In this document: positions 33,446 through 46,141 of the stretch, in pieces
Layout of the letters: each line of letters begins with the position of its first letter
Numbering within the stretch: position 1 is the first letter of the stretch
Assembly (NCBI GenBank): GCA_016271365.2
Contig: CM028136.1
Span: 469,214,001 to 469,278,000 of the forward strand
Direction: 5' to 3'
DNA length: 64,000 nt
Source of the DNA: Neoceratodus forsteri
Lineage: Eukaryota > Chordata > Ceratodontiformes > Ceratodontidae
The notes under the pieces: model-generated
Seen by the model: only the letters and a program-made list of their open reading frames with translations
What the model was told of the DNA's origin: nothing
Databases searched by the model: none
Position numbers and translations under genes: made by a program

Positions 33446-34279
33446 GTCACAGTAGAAACTGACACTATTTGTACAAGTAATCCAGGCACTTTATTAACAG
33501 TTGTCTGAAACACATTAGGTGGACACAATATGTGGGTCTCTGTATGTTTTCAAAACCATGAAACTTTAAAAAATAAATGGAGTATCTCCAATACTTTCCT
33601 GGCTGTGGTATTCTACATAGAAGTGGTGGTGAGTGCCCAAACTATTCATACAAATTCTGACTGATCCTTTGTGAGCACAACCCTCCCTGTGTGTACTTCA
33701 GAGTTTGTGTTGGAACTGACACTAATGTAATGGAAATCATTTTATGGCAACAACAACTTATAGTGATTCAGTGTTCCTCTTTTTAGTATAAGGAAAACTG
33801 TGCTGTGACTAAGAAGACATTATGCTGTATTATGTGGCACTTGTAGCTTAGGAAGGAGCAGTAATGTCACAAACCATGTGCTTAATTTTCACATTTTTAA
33901 ATAACACAGAACAATAAAATCTAAGACAGAAGCAGCCATGGTAACCAATAGAGACTGTTCACTTTTGCTCAATATTATAACAGCTTAGGTCCACTCCCCA
34001 TTAATTTGTCTATATTAGATTGAAACCATCTAGTGTTTCAAATTCAGCCACATTTCTTGGTGGTTTACAGTATTCCAAATACAAAATTCATTGTGTAAAA
34101 ATTGTTTCTTTTTAAATGCTCCCCTATACTGCCCATATAAGCTGTTTTTAATAGTCTAGTAAGTCTATTGTCTTTGAGTTAAACATTGAATTAGAGTAGT
34201 ATATTTAATCAGTTAGAATAATTATATTGGTTCCCTTTTTAGCCAGGGGTTAAATTGGGCAGGAGCTCACAGGGGCTCT
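33446..34279. other. No gene recognised
   Basis: AT-rich unassigned sequence between the complex repeat and the next hAT-type element. Confidence 0.4.
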
Positions 34280-36737
34280 GTTCCACCTAGAGCTGGGAAA
34301 AAGTTGTGAATTCCGCTTTCACAGAACTTTCATGAAATTTCGTAAATTTCATAAGATTTTCCAAACTTTCACCTTTGGCAAGATCGCAACCTTCCAAATG
34401 TGTTTGGTGGATTTTCACCCTGTTCTGCAGAATCTTTTGGCTGAACTGCAGAATAATACACATGAACTGTGGAATGACAGTTCTGAGGAATTTTATTCTG
34501 CAGTTTAATGGATTATTCCATAATACTGTACATGTAAGTATTCCACAGTTCAGTGATCAGTTCTGTGGAATTTCTTTCTGCAATGTAATTCATTAATTCA
34601 CAATTCATACATTCATTCCACAGCTCAGTGACTCACTAAACTGCAGAATGAATGTATGAATTGCAAATTAAAGAGCTAGTGTACTGAATTGACATTTTTG
34701 AATCCCTACCATGTTTTCCATAGTCACAGTAATCAGAATTTACATGTTAACTTATTGAATGAATGTTTTTTTTCTTGACTGGCATGTGCTTTTTGTTGTT
34801 ATGATTTTGCAGGAACTGATGTGCTTTTTCTCTACCATTCAGTTTCTCACACAGTGAGTGTGGTGTGCTGGGGGGAACATCCCTGCCATGGGTGTATATC
34901 ATGTAGTGCAAATTTGTCTCTATTTTACTGGTTATAATTAATTATATTGCAGCCAATCCCTAAATACAGATGTCAGGATATGAGTTTCCACAACAAAATA
35001 ATGCTGTAAGATAAACAACAATGATAAAGAATATGACTTTCTAGTGACGACCATGTCAAATTATATAGGTAACATGGTATCCAGTCACAATATATTTAAA
35101 TGCATTACTCTTGCCAGTATCACTACTCTTACATCAAACAGCTCCTTGAAGAACTGCGCAATAATAACTGAATGAGGTAAAAAATGAATTTGTATGATAT
35201 GTAAGAAAAAAAATCTATGTGTTCACACACTGTTCATTTTCGTACGCTGCTGTGTGTAGTGGGGAGGATAATTATTGACAGTTATGCAGCACTGCAAGAT
35301 TTTTAAACCTTACATAAATATTTCATATCATATTGGTATTCACACAACATGTTGGATCATTCACATAATGATTAAAGGCCAGTTATTAGTCACAAATAGA
35401 GGTGTTGCGAAGTTAAACTTTGCCCACAAATTTTGCAGGAAGGCCCAATATAGTTTGTATTTTGTGAAATTTGCTGAGTTATGGCTGACCACTTGAAATT
35501 TTTTAGCACAAAGTGCACAGTTTATGGTTGAAATGCAAAATTGGCGGGTGAATCACACACTTTGCAGGCCTCAAATTGCATGAAGTACACGAAAATCGCT
35601 CCGCAGATTCCATGAAATTTGTGAATTCATTCACAGAGCACATTTCACAGACTTCACACATTTCTACAGTAGTCACAAATTCAGCATTCTCAGATCAATA
35701 CTACCACAGATTTATCAGTCATTCTGGCTTGTTTACTATGTCACTGAAAAGCTTCTCTCACACTGAAAATGATCAAACAGTACATATAGCTTCTATCTCT
35801 AGTAACCCCCAGATGTTAGATGAAATTTAATAAATATTTGTCCCCAAAAAAATAAAAATAATGTGTTTGTCATCTTATTCTTTTCGTAAGACTACAATAT
35901 TTCAGGCATTTCAGATGATTCAGAGCCATCACTGCAAAAAAACAAAAGAGAAAATAATGTGTCCTGTTTGAAGTTTGAGTACCCATGTCAGATTTTACTG
36001 AAAGATGCTGAAATTAGACAGGGAATCTCCAATCCCTAACACACTATCTCACCTAACTAATCATCGGTCCTGTCAACATGAATGCTTAGCAATAACATAA
36101 TGCAGTGGTCCTCCTACATTTCATTTCCATCTCCTTGGACTAGAGCATGTGACAAAGAGTCAGGCACAGTCCGTATAAGAAGCAATCTAACATGGCTGTT
36201 TTAAAATGAACTGACCAGGTATTTATCTGTAGAAATTGGAATTACTGTCAGCATGATTGTGATGCTACACTAACTCCAGAATTCACTGTATAGCCAGATG
36301 GCCAAGGTACTCTAGCTCTTGCTGGATAGGTATTTATACTCCTTGGCAGGTATGGGGCTGCATCAGCCACATCCCTGTCAGCTGCACTCATCCTGAATCT
36401 TTTCTGGGGTCTAATATCATTTATGCCCCATGGTGTGCTCCCCGAAGCAGGGCTAAGAAGGAAGAAAGGGCTGTCCTTGCACACTAGCTCTTTATTTTAT
36501 TAAAGTGCAGGAAAAAAAATTCCACAGAACTGACCACTGACAGTGATCAGTTCTGCAGATTTTTTTCCCACAGTTCAATACAATAATCCGCAATTCATAC
36601 ATTTATTCTTTCATTCCAAATTGGAAAGTTCATCAAAGTTGACAAAGTGCATTCCAAAAATTTTGTGAAAGTGAAATTCTGACTTTCACCAAAATTCCAC
36701 CGGTGGAAGTTTAATTTCACACAGCCCCAGTTGCACC
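34280..36737. mobile_element. hAT-type non-autonomous element, 2.4 kb
   Basis: Flanks gttccacc (34280-34287) and gttgcacc (36730-36737) match at 7 of 8 positions. The left terminus tagagctgggaaaaagt and the reverse-complemented right terminus tggggctgtgtgaaatt share 11 of 17 bases. Repeated motifs such as tctgcagaa and ttccacag appear at both ends (34430-34660 and 36510-36600), often in inverse orientation. No transposase is seen. A smaller hAT-like element lies inside at 35389-35679. Confidence 0.6.
35389..35679. mobile_element. Small nested hAT-type MITE, about 275 bp
   Basis: The 8-mer gtcacaaa flanks both sides (35389-35396 and 35672-35679). The left end tagaggtgttgcgaag resembles the right end read inward, tagaaatgtgtgaagt, but the latter starts 5 bases before the duplication. 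The interior is rich in gaaattt and gcaaaatt motifs, like the subterminal parts of the 15.6-kb hAT composite. No coding sequence. Confidence 0.65.
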
Positions 36738-36739
36738 AC

Positions 36740-39700
36740 CTCTAAAAAAATAATATGACATTTGTACCACCTCTGTCATCTTTCTACATTGACTACCATA
36801 TGAGAGTTCACCACCTAGAAGTGACAGTTTCACTATCTAGAAATCTAGATGTTCAGTAAGTGTTTCCCCCACCTAAACATCTCCATTTAACAACTGCTCT
36901 TGTCCCCAGAACCCTGCCCAATAATGACACAGACTACCATTTGTGTGGATGCTCAGTCAGCAATTAATTTATTAATATCCAATTTCCACAAAAATTTCAT
37001 CCTCATATCTTACAACTTTATGTTCATCAAATCTTTCCTATGCACAAATTCTATGCACCACATTTTTCTCCTTGTTTTCCCCTTCTTGCCCCTGATGTAA
37101 GTCTGGGGCCTGCCACAATGTTCATAAACCACCTTTCCATTCTTGTTTTCTCTTCTTGCCCCCCAGACGTACATCTAGAGAACACTGTCTTAATTTTCTT
37201 CTCTCTTTTTGGGTATGCATGTACACACATACCACTCATCTGTCTGGTGTTGTTCTGCATCCATCTGAGTCAGATTATCCCACCCCATTCTCATCCCCCC
37301 CCCTTTTTCTGTGCTCCTTCTTCTTCTTCACTGCCATCCACCTTCGGCAGTCCTGGCAGACCTGCTGTCCACCTTCAGCAGTCTGACCCTCTCCTGAGCA
37401 CCTACCCCTTCCTTTTTCCACTAGCCCACCTCCAGCTTGTGATGGATGGTGGGCTTCCCCCCAGGTAGGTGCACTTTTTTTTTTTTTTACTCCCAGGCAA
37501 GGCCCTTCAATTCTGTTTCCAGTGCATCTGAGGCCTGTGTCCCTCATTCCTGTTTCCAACCTCACCTGCTACAGGAGCCCAGCCATCCTGCTTCTGTGTA
37601 TTCACCTGCTCCCTGCCAGGCAGCCTTAGTCTATGTCATCCAGTTCTGCCCCCCCCGGGCCTTCAAGCTCCTGTCTGCTGGCTTTGCATAATAGACATTC
37701 ACCCGGTCAAGCATCTGACCTCCTCTTCCACCCTGTTCTTCAACGCCCTATTATTTGTTCGGCATTCACCATCTAAAGTAACTAACAGCTCTTCTGGGTT
37801 ATTCTGCCCCCCCCTTTTCTGGCAACCTCTGCCATTGCTTCCTCCACTGGGGGGGGCAAGAGCTACCATAAGGTCTTCCCTGGAACACGGGATCCTTTGT
37901 CACCTCACGAACTTAGGATCCCCTGAATCAACCGTGTCCCACCTCCCCATGTGTTCTGTGGGGCCCTTTTCCCTAACTTGGCTCACTCCACCCCCGCACT
38001 TGTCGGACAAGGGTGGGGATAGGGATCCCTGGGTTCACCCCCCCTCCTTCTTCCTGTGGGACATAGCCGTCTGCTGTATACCCCCTTGCCCTTTTTCCAC
38101 TGCCCCCTGTGGCTGTGTCCCTGCTCTCTTCTTGCTCAGCAGCACATCCCTTTCCCCTGCCTTCCGGGCCTGCTCTGGCTCTTATTTTTTTACACTACGG
38201 TGCAGCCCCCATTTTTCACCTGTGCTCTTCTGCTCATTCATGCGTCCAACTGCTTTACTTAACTCTGTGTCCAGAGACCCATTGCTCCCCCCCCATTGGA
38301 GGATGTCCATCCTAGTGACTTCCTGCCTTTACTAACCTTTAAAATCCCTTTTTTACCTTTTTTATTCCTTGTAACCACCCGGCAATTAATTGACCTGCCC
38401 CTGCCTCCATGTTGTTTTGGCAATCCCCTTTTTTTTTATTACCCCTCTGCCACTTTACGCTTAATTTTTTATACCAGGGACATTGCCAATATTCCATTCC
38501 CACTGACTGGAAGGGCATGGACTCCAAACCTCTGAAGTGTCTAATTGCAGCCAAATGGGGAAAACACCACAGGGGCAATTTTGATGCATTTCCTGCCCAA
38601 CTGCAGAACTTCCCCGGCCCGCTCAGACTTTGCTGATCCCCTGGCCAGTTTCTTGACCAGTACATGAGCCACTGTCATTCATTCGATTGGCAGCTCATGA
38701 TGGCCCATCTCGGGGCACAGACGGAGTAACTAAAGTCATTCTGGCCCTCCGCCCTATGCCCCATGCCTCCACGTAGTTTTTGCCCTGCTCTTGTGCCTGG
38801 AAGCTAACCCAGATGGTTGTCTTGACTAGGTTGTTTCGACAGCCCCTAGGAGCTCTGGATATTGAGTAATCCACGACTGGACTGCCTCCCCTGTTTGTTT
38901 GTTTTTTAACTGCTGCTTCAGATCACCTCTATATCTGGTGTCCTGGGTACCTTGATTTTGACGCCTACCCTACACATTGCTTATCCTTCTCTCTCTTGGT
39001 TACCTCCCTTCCCAGCTTGAAAAGGAGTGTTGTCCCTGGCAGATGTTTCCCAACTGGTGTCAGAACTAACTACTTTCTTGATCCCCCATCTGCTCTGCAG
39101 GGTGCCACTATCCCTTCTCTGAGGGGGAGGGACTGGACTGGGAATGGGTTGTCACCCTGTGCCTGGAGTACCCTTGTGTACCAATACCCTGTGCCATCCC
39201 ACATCTACCTTTTGTAGCACGTGCACTGGCCTGCTCCCTTACCATTGTACATGCGTCCCCTACCTGGCATCAACCATCATGCCACCTCGCTACCAGATAT
39301 ATATATATATTTTTTTTTTATATATACCTCCCTTTGTGGTAAAAGGAGGTGCCTTCCTCTTATTCTGCTTTCTTCAACCTCCCTTTTCATGCTTATGTAT
39401 TCTTCTTTGCTTTTTCTTTTGCCATCGTAGCCTTTGACCCTGAAGCCCTTATTCTGCCCCCTGGCGATTCCATCTCTGTCCCACTCACCCCCTACTGTCC
39501 TCCTCTGTTTTGCCTACTCCCTGGGTGCCTACCTTCACCCTTGTTTCGAATCCCCAGCAGAGACTGGGTCTTTCATTTCCCTACTTTTTCCCCTGAAAAC
39601 CCCACCAGGTGGTTACCAAATGTTTCACACCATTTAGTACTACCATCTGGTGTAAAACCCATCCTTCCTGTGGAGAAAGGGGGGCCCTGTCCCTGCTCTA

Positions 39701-42700
39701 AACTAATAGCTCTTTTTTTTTGTTGTTTTTGGCTGCTGTACTGAGGCCTGGGTGTTGCTGTAGGCACCGGGGTACCAGTGCCTCTATGGTGGCCTTGTGG
39801 AGACCGCGGGGCAGTTGAGGTGGTAGGCCCATGACAGGGCCTGGTTCTGTGACCATGTTCAGTGGTGGCACTGTACCTGCTGACTCCCTGGCTGTTGCAA
39901 CCTTAAGGGCCCACGTGCTACCCCACTTTCCAGGCCCTTTTCAGCCCTCCCTTTCTGCTCTCACCCATTCTGGCATTCTTCCGCATTTGCTCCATGCCTT
40001 TGTTTTCCCCTCCCCTTCACAATCCTTAATGACTCTGCCCACTTCATCTTCATTGGTGGCCCGACCTGGACCCCATGCTGTGCCACTCAACCTGAAAAAA
40101 ATGGCAGAAACTGTTAGTATTGACCAACAAACTGTCCTTCAAATTTTTTGTTTCTCTTTTTCCTCCCCCCAAACTCTCCCTTGGGTTCTTTTAAGTGCAC
40201 TTGCCCTGTCCCCTGATGAAAACCTAATAAAATGTCTTATGCTTCTTTATATGTATTATTTATGTATTATTGTTTTGGTTTTTTTTGTGACCCGATAATT
40301 CCCCAGGAGTCCAAATAGTTCTTTGACTGGGCCTTCCCCTTCCCCCGGACTTAATTTCCAGTTCGCTTTGTCCTCTTTATAGATTGTGTCCTGACCTGTT
40401 ATATATACCCTTTGTTGTCCCACTACGCTGGGCTCCACCACTATGTATTGCCTCCCCCACCCGGTGCTGTCGAGTGCTGATAACCCCCCGATGGGGTTAG
40501 CCCACTGCAAGAAGTACTGTCCTCATAGGGTAGCCCATCAGTTACCTTAGCCACTGATAACCCTGGCTTCTGCCTGTCTCCCACCTCAGCACCACTAACC
40601 AATCTCTGTCCCCAAATCAGATGCCACTCTCACATGTTGGCTCCCCTTTTCCACTTTATATCTGTTCTTATTATAATATTACTGTATTCCTTCTTAATTA
40701 TTATTGTCAACTGTTAAAGTTCCTCTGCTCTGGGCCAGCCCCATCCTCATCGCAGCCCCCCCACCGCCTCCCATGCCTATGTTAAAAGGGCAGCCCCATG
40801 TGCCAACAGCTTGCTAAAATGGGGCCTGGCTAGTTAACCTACCCACCCCTGGGTGCCTTCCCCTGCTGTGATAACAGAACACACTACTGGCCCCCTAGAC
40901 TTCATATTCTATCCCCAGGCCCTCCTCCTTCCCCCAGCACCCACTGTGTGCTAAAGAGCCTGCCATGGACTAGCTGCCCATTGACTAATTGTTTATATCC
41001 TCATGTGTCCTTATGCTTTTTTTTTCATATATCTGATAGCCCTACCCTCTCTTCTCCTGCTGCATGACCACACACTTGTTTCCCCAGCTCAAGACACTAT
41101 GCTTGTACCTCCGAGCCTCCTTTCATCCAAGTATGGTCACTATCGTAATATCCTCCCCTACAGCCGCTACTACATTTTCCCATCCAGACTTGCACCCTAC
41201 TCCCTTGACACTAATGTCTCACGCCTTCTTTCAATGACTCATCATTTTTCATCATCCGGCCAGCAGCTCCCCATATGCAATTACCCTACCTGTCTCCTGG
41301 TGCTAGGTCTTCCGATCTAAGATGGCGGCCACCTCGTGGTCATCTCCCCACCAAAAATGGCGTCCATTTGCACCACCTCTAAAGCTCCCCAAAATAGCAG
41401 CTGTGAGTACGTTAAAATGGTGACCAAGCATTTGGATCCTCCTGCCCCCGTCAGTGGGTCACAGGGCTGGCCACCCTCCCAGAATTGCTGCACCCATTAG
41501 GCTTTGGGTGAGAAGAGTCCCCCCACCACGCTAGCTTTTTTTTTTTTTTTAATTTCTGGCATCTCATATGGACCTGCTGTCCCATCCCTTTGCCACTTGT
41601 CCCCATTGTGGGCTCAGTCACCCTTGTCCCCGTGCCTGCTATTCCTGTCCCCATGTCTTTTCTCCTCCTAGGACTTGACACCCAATTGCACCATGCAGAC
41701 ACGTGTTTGCTTCCCGGACAATTCACTGGTTAACAATCTGAACTGGGGAACTCTTCTCCCCACTCCACCGCATCCGGAGATCTGCCTAATCAGCCCTAGC
41801 CCTGCGTTCACTACTCCTAAACACTGTTGCTTTCTCTTATCTTAAAGACCACTACTCTCTGCAGGACAACGCTTCCCTTCTACCTGTAATTCCGGCTGCC
41901 ACTCGTCCCGTGGCTGCTTTGAAGTGACTCCCCTCCGGCCTCCTCTTGCAACCTGCCCCGCATGGTTCTGCACCCGAACCATTGCTACAACAAAACCCAC
42001 AGCACTCCACGCTGGTGTCTCCCACTACCAGCCGTATCCTTACCTCCATTCCTATTATGCCAAGGAATCGACTCGTTACCTTCCCTGCAATGGGCATCCA
42101 TCCCGCACCCTGCCCCCAACCTTGTATGTTCCTATGAGCCCCCCTGCTGCTTCCCACATCTCAAGTGCTCCCGGTTGCTGCAAGCATGGTGCTGCTACCG
42201 GTACTCTCGCTATACCACCTGCTGCCCCCTGAGCATTATCTGGGGCCTCCTACCATCGTGGGAAATCCAAATTCCCCCTTCTCTGGGTTGTTGCCAGAGC
42301 GGTAATGCTACCGGCACCCTGACTGCATTCCTACCACATGGTCACCCCCCTCAGCTTTCCCCCACCACTAAACCTCCTGGGACTAATCTGAGCCACAAAC
42401 ACCATCTCACTGGCGCATCGGCCTATCCATGCTAAACAAACTCAACTTTAGTGCCCGTGCAGTGAAATAACGAACCTACCAGGACTACCCAGTCCCTCCT
42501 TCCCCTTGCTGCATTGGGTTATCCATATACCTTTTTAACCAATGCACTCTGCGTCACAGCCCCATTTACAGTAGTACCTTTAGCAACCAGGTGGCCAATA
42601 CTACCTAGCAGGCATCCCTGCTCAAAAGCTCCATTGCCGCTACCAACACTCAAACCCCCTTTGTCTGCATTCTTTATCTTTCCTTTTCTACTTACCCCCT

Positions 42701-43170
42701 GTAGCCACAACCAACCAACTCACCAACACCTCCATTGTAATCGCCACCTGGATCAACAAGTTACCCAGTTATCTCTCCTTGCTCATCATCTCCTGACATT
42801 TAAGCCACTTAAATATAAGGTCAGTTGCCCCTGATGTGCTATCGCTCATTAATTGCCAACAGATGTGCTTTCTAGTAAATTTTACCCAAGCAAATTGTGA
42901 GCTCTCTCTGCCTCGCCTGTCCCTTTAAACCCCTCTTTGCTCCCCCTCTCTCTCTTCATTACCCAATCATCTTCACCTCTCCTGGCATGATGTCATGAGA
43001 CCCTGCCCCTCTCTGAATTCCACCTGCCTATCTCTCTCCCTGAATGGGCTGCCCTCAGTTCCTCCCCCCCGGGACAACCCCCCTCCTGCTGCTTATCCCC
43101 TGCCTAGCATCCCCTTTATTGTCCAGGGCCTGAGACAACTGAGTCTGCCTTTGTAGGAGGCAAACCTATT
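36740..43170. other. 6.4-kb pyrimidine-rich block of unknown origin
   Basis: The plus strand is strongly C/T-rich throughout, with homopolymer C and T runs, and so carries many long but overlapping open frames (for example 37835-38335, 39349-39744, 41962-42435). None shows a motif I can assign. A 75-bp internal duplication lies at about 37062-37160. A degenerate LTR retroelement is one possible origin because of length and strand bias, but I found no reverse transcriptase motif and no paired LTRs. Confidence 0.4.
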
Positions 43171-43244
43171 TAGCCTCATTTTCTCTAAATGAAAAAGTGT
43201 AATATGAGTATATTGTTACAAGTACACCTTAAAACAACAGTCCC

Positions 43245-44010
43245 TACTGGATTTTTTTATTTTATTTGTTTATTTATTGAAGTCTTGGATTGTAATACCT
43301 ATGAGTCAGAGACTCTTCTACACCAGTTTCATGTCAAAAATTCAAACAAACAACAAACAGAGTACAAATAAAGAGTTACAAGAGCACAACTATAGACAGG
43401 CATACATGATGCAGAACAAGAATAATTACAATAAAAATGTAAGAGCAAGAGTTAATATTTTATTTTTATTTATTTATTTGTTCTAGGATTACAAATACCT
43501 TGCAGCCAAGGCTCTTTTACAAAGGTTCCACATCATTGGTACAATTGAGACAAACATAACCAAAGATAACAGTTTATAAAATAAAAAAAACATAATCTTG
43601 TAGAGGAAAAAAGAACAATAAGGTGAAACTTTGGGGAGGGGAAGGGAAAGGAGGAGGGTAAAATTAGGGAGACTAAGTGGATGGGAGAAAAGGGAGGTAG
43701 ATGGGGAACAGAGAGAGAGGTGGAAGGCGGTAAGAATAGAGGTAATGCAGCCAGGTGGCATTTGTCATGGGCCAGCAGGGGAGGTGAAGATGGGGGGGGG
43801 TGCTGGCAAAGTTCAGAAGTAGATGTGGATCCAAAAGGGCATCTTCAGCTATGGAACCAAAATACATGTTTAGCCACAACAGTCACAGAGGTTGGAGGCA
43901 GTGAGTGTTAGGCAGAGGCGAGTCTTAAAAGTGCTGAGCGATAGTATAGTATACATATGGGAGAGATTTAGTTTTTCTATTCTCTAATGTTAAAGAAAAT
44001 CAGTTTATGT
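43245..44010 (-). mobile_element. LINE 3'-end fragments
   Basis: Degenerate TTTATTT runs at 43250-43280 and 43450-43482, each followed by sequence resembling the start of the 44412 fragment, including gtacaattg (43540s) and acaaataccttgcag. On the minus strand these are TAAA-type tails of two separate LINE 3' ends. The purine-rich stretch 43630-43800 resembles the 3' part of the 44.4-46.9 kb LINE. Confidence 0.45.
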
Positions 44011-44320
44011 GCAATTCTCAATCCTCTTACTGTAAGCTTTCCTACAAAGGACTTATACAGTCCTTGTTTCAGAATTTATATCTTCACTGTTTTAGCAGGG
44101 GAAGGGTTCATCAATCCTCATATCGAGGAGCTGATAGCCAAATCCCTTCCTCTTTGGAGCTGTCAGTACAGCATACCAGGAAGGGGATGGGATATGGCTG
44201 CCAGCTCCTCGAAACAAGGATTTTTGATCCATTCTTCTACTGAAACAATAAAGATAAATTCTGAAACAAGAGCTGTTTAAGTCCTTTGTAGGTAGGCTTA
44301 CAGTCAGGATTGGGGATTGC
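44011..44320. mobile_element. 310-bp near-palindromic foldback element
   Basis: The left half from gcaattctcaatcct (44011) pairs with the right half ending caggattggggattgc (44320) along about 120 bp, including ctacaaaggactta and gaggagct. The centre near 44165-44190 is unpaired. No clear target duplication is seen. It lies within LINE 3'-end material. Confidence 0.85.
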
Positions 44321-45097
44321 ATTTCAAATCAGGTGAATTGTTGCTCTTTAATAGAGATTAAAAATGCATTTCAAGTGCTGCAATTTTTTTATACACTCTG
44401 CTGTAGGTTTATATCCTCCTATTTATTTATTTATTGAAATGTTTCACTAGGAATGCACACTGAACAACAAATTGTTTGTCTCCTGGTGCGACCGGGGGTA
44501 CAATTGGATGAAGAATTAGAAGACATACAGTTTAACATTTAACATATCTGAGAAAAGTAAACATTCAATTACATTTGAAAAATATCATAAATAATCATAC
44601 AGTCTCATTTGTAACATAACATACAATTAAATATATCATGCCTGTGAAAAATGAATTTAATTACAAGTGGCATATTTGAGGAACATAGTACAGACATTTT
44701 ATGCAGCCTTGGAGCCAAATCCTTGCAGGATTGGCTCACAGTTAAGAGGCAGGTTATTTAGCAATTATCGAATAAATGAGGTCCAGTGGGGGGACATCAA
44801 GGAGGGTAGTGGGGTAGACAGGGGGAAACAAGCTGGGGGAAGGAGAGGATAAAATTGGGGGGAACATTACCGGAGAAAAGTGAGGAAAAAAATAATCTGT
44901 TGCTAAGGACAAGTTAACACAGTGCTAGTGCAAATTGGGAGCACCTCAGACAGCATAAAAAGTGCAAATTATTAGCTGAAGTGAACTTATTCCTTTGATT
45001 AAGTGCAGGGAGGTAGGGGGGCAGGAGAGAGATGGGGGCAAGGGATAGGGAGGGGAAGGATGAGTCATACCTGGAACTGGCCCTTTCAGAGTGCAGA

Positions 45098-45860
45098 GAT
45101 AGCTACCAGTGGAAGAATGAGGCAAGGACTTAGAGTAAGGGGCAGGAGTAGACAAGGAGAAGTTGGATAGAAATAGTAGAGGGGATGGTAAAGGAAAGGA
45201 GGAGGAGGGTTGGGAGAATTTTGCCTAAGACTAGGCCTCTTCAGGATGCTGAGAACCCTGCCGGAGAGCAGAGACAAGTGAGGACGAATTAGGTAGAGAG
45301 GATGGAGGGGAAGGGGAAGGGAAGGAAGAGTCATTTCCCAGTGCTGGACCCCACAGGATGCTTAAAACCCTGTCAGGGGGCAGAACTAGCTGAGGACAAG
45401 TTGGGAAGAAAAATAAGAAAGGATGAAGGAAAAGGAGGGAAGAGGAGGGAAAGAAGAAGCTTGCCTAAGACTAGGCCACTCCAGGATGCTGAGAACCCTG
45501 CCAGAGAGCAGAAACAGGTGAGGACTAGTTGGATAGAAAAGATATAGGGGAGGGGGAATGAAGAAAATGTAATTTCCCAGTGCTGGGCCCCTCCAGGATG
45601 CAGAGATCCCTGCCAGGGGATAGAATTAAGTGAGGACAAGTTGGGCAGAGGGAACAGGGGGGATAGATGAGGAAAGGGAAAAGAAGGAGGGAGGGAAGAA
45701 AACTTACCTGAGAGTAGACATCACCAGGGTGCTAAGATTCCTAACAGAGGGCAGATTTTAGGTGAGTACAAGTTAGGTAGAAAGGAGATGGGGAAGGGAA
45801 GGGGAAGGAGGAGGCTTGCCCAGTGCCAGACCCCTCCAGGATGCTGAGAACCCTGCCAGA
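45098..45860. repeat. Minisatellite with alternating 112/128-bp spacing
   Basis: The phrase ccaggatgctgagaaccctg recurs at 45242, 45354, 45482, 45594, 45725 and 45837: spacings 112, 128, 112, 131, 112. Every second unit lines up at 240-243 bp, so the higher-order unit is a dimer. A weaker unit lies near 45098. Confidence 0.85.
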
Positions 45861-46141
45861 GGTCAAAGCTAAGTAGGGGCAAGTTGGCAATGGGAAAAGA
45901 AAGAAAAAAGTTTAGAGGTAGGAATGAGGGGGAAAGCAGTGAAGGGAGAAGAGAGCATGCTGAGAAGAAGACTCAGGGAGATAAAGGTTTAATAGGGGAT
46001 GTGAGTCATGAAGAGGAGCAGAGGCATAGGAGGACAGTTAAGGAGAGTTAAAGCAGGAGTAGTTAGATGAGAGAAAGTTATGTAAGGCAGAGCCAAGGGA
46101 GTAAGAGGAGGAGGAGTGCCATATTTGTGAGGGGAGGGAGT

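Noticed and set aside
36740..43170. Many open frames of 100-160 codons on the plus strand
   Set aside because: They overlap in different phases, follow the C/T bias and show no domain motifs; composition explains the lack of stops.
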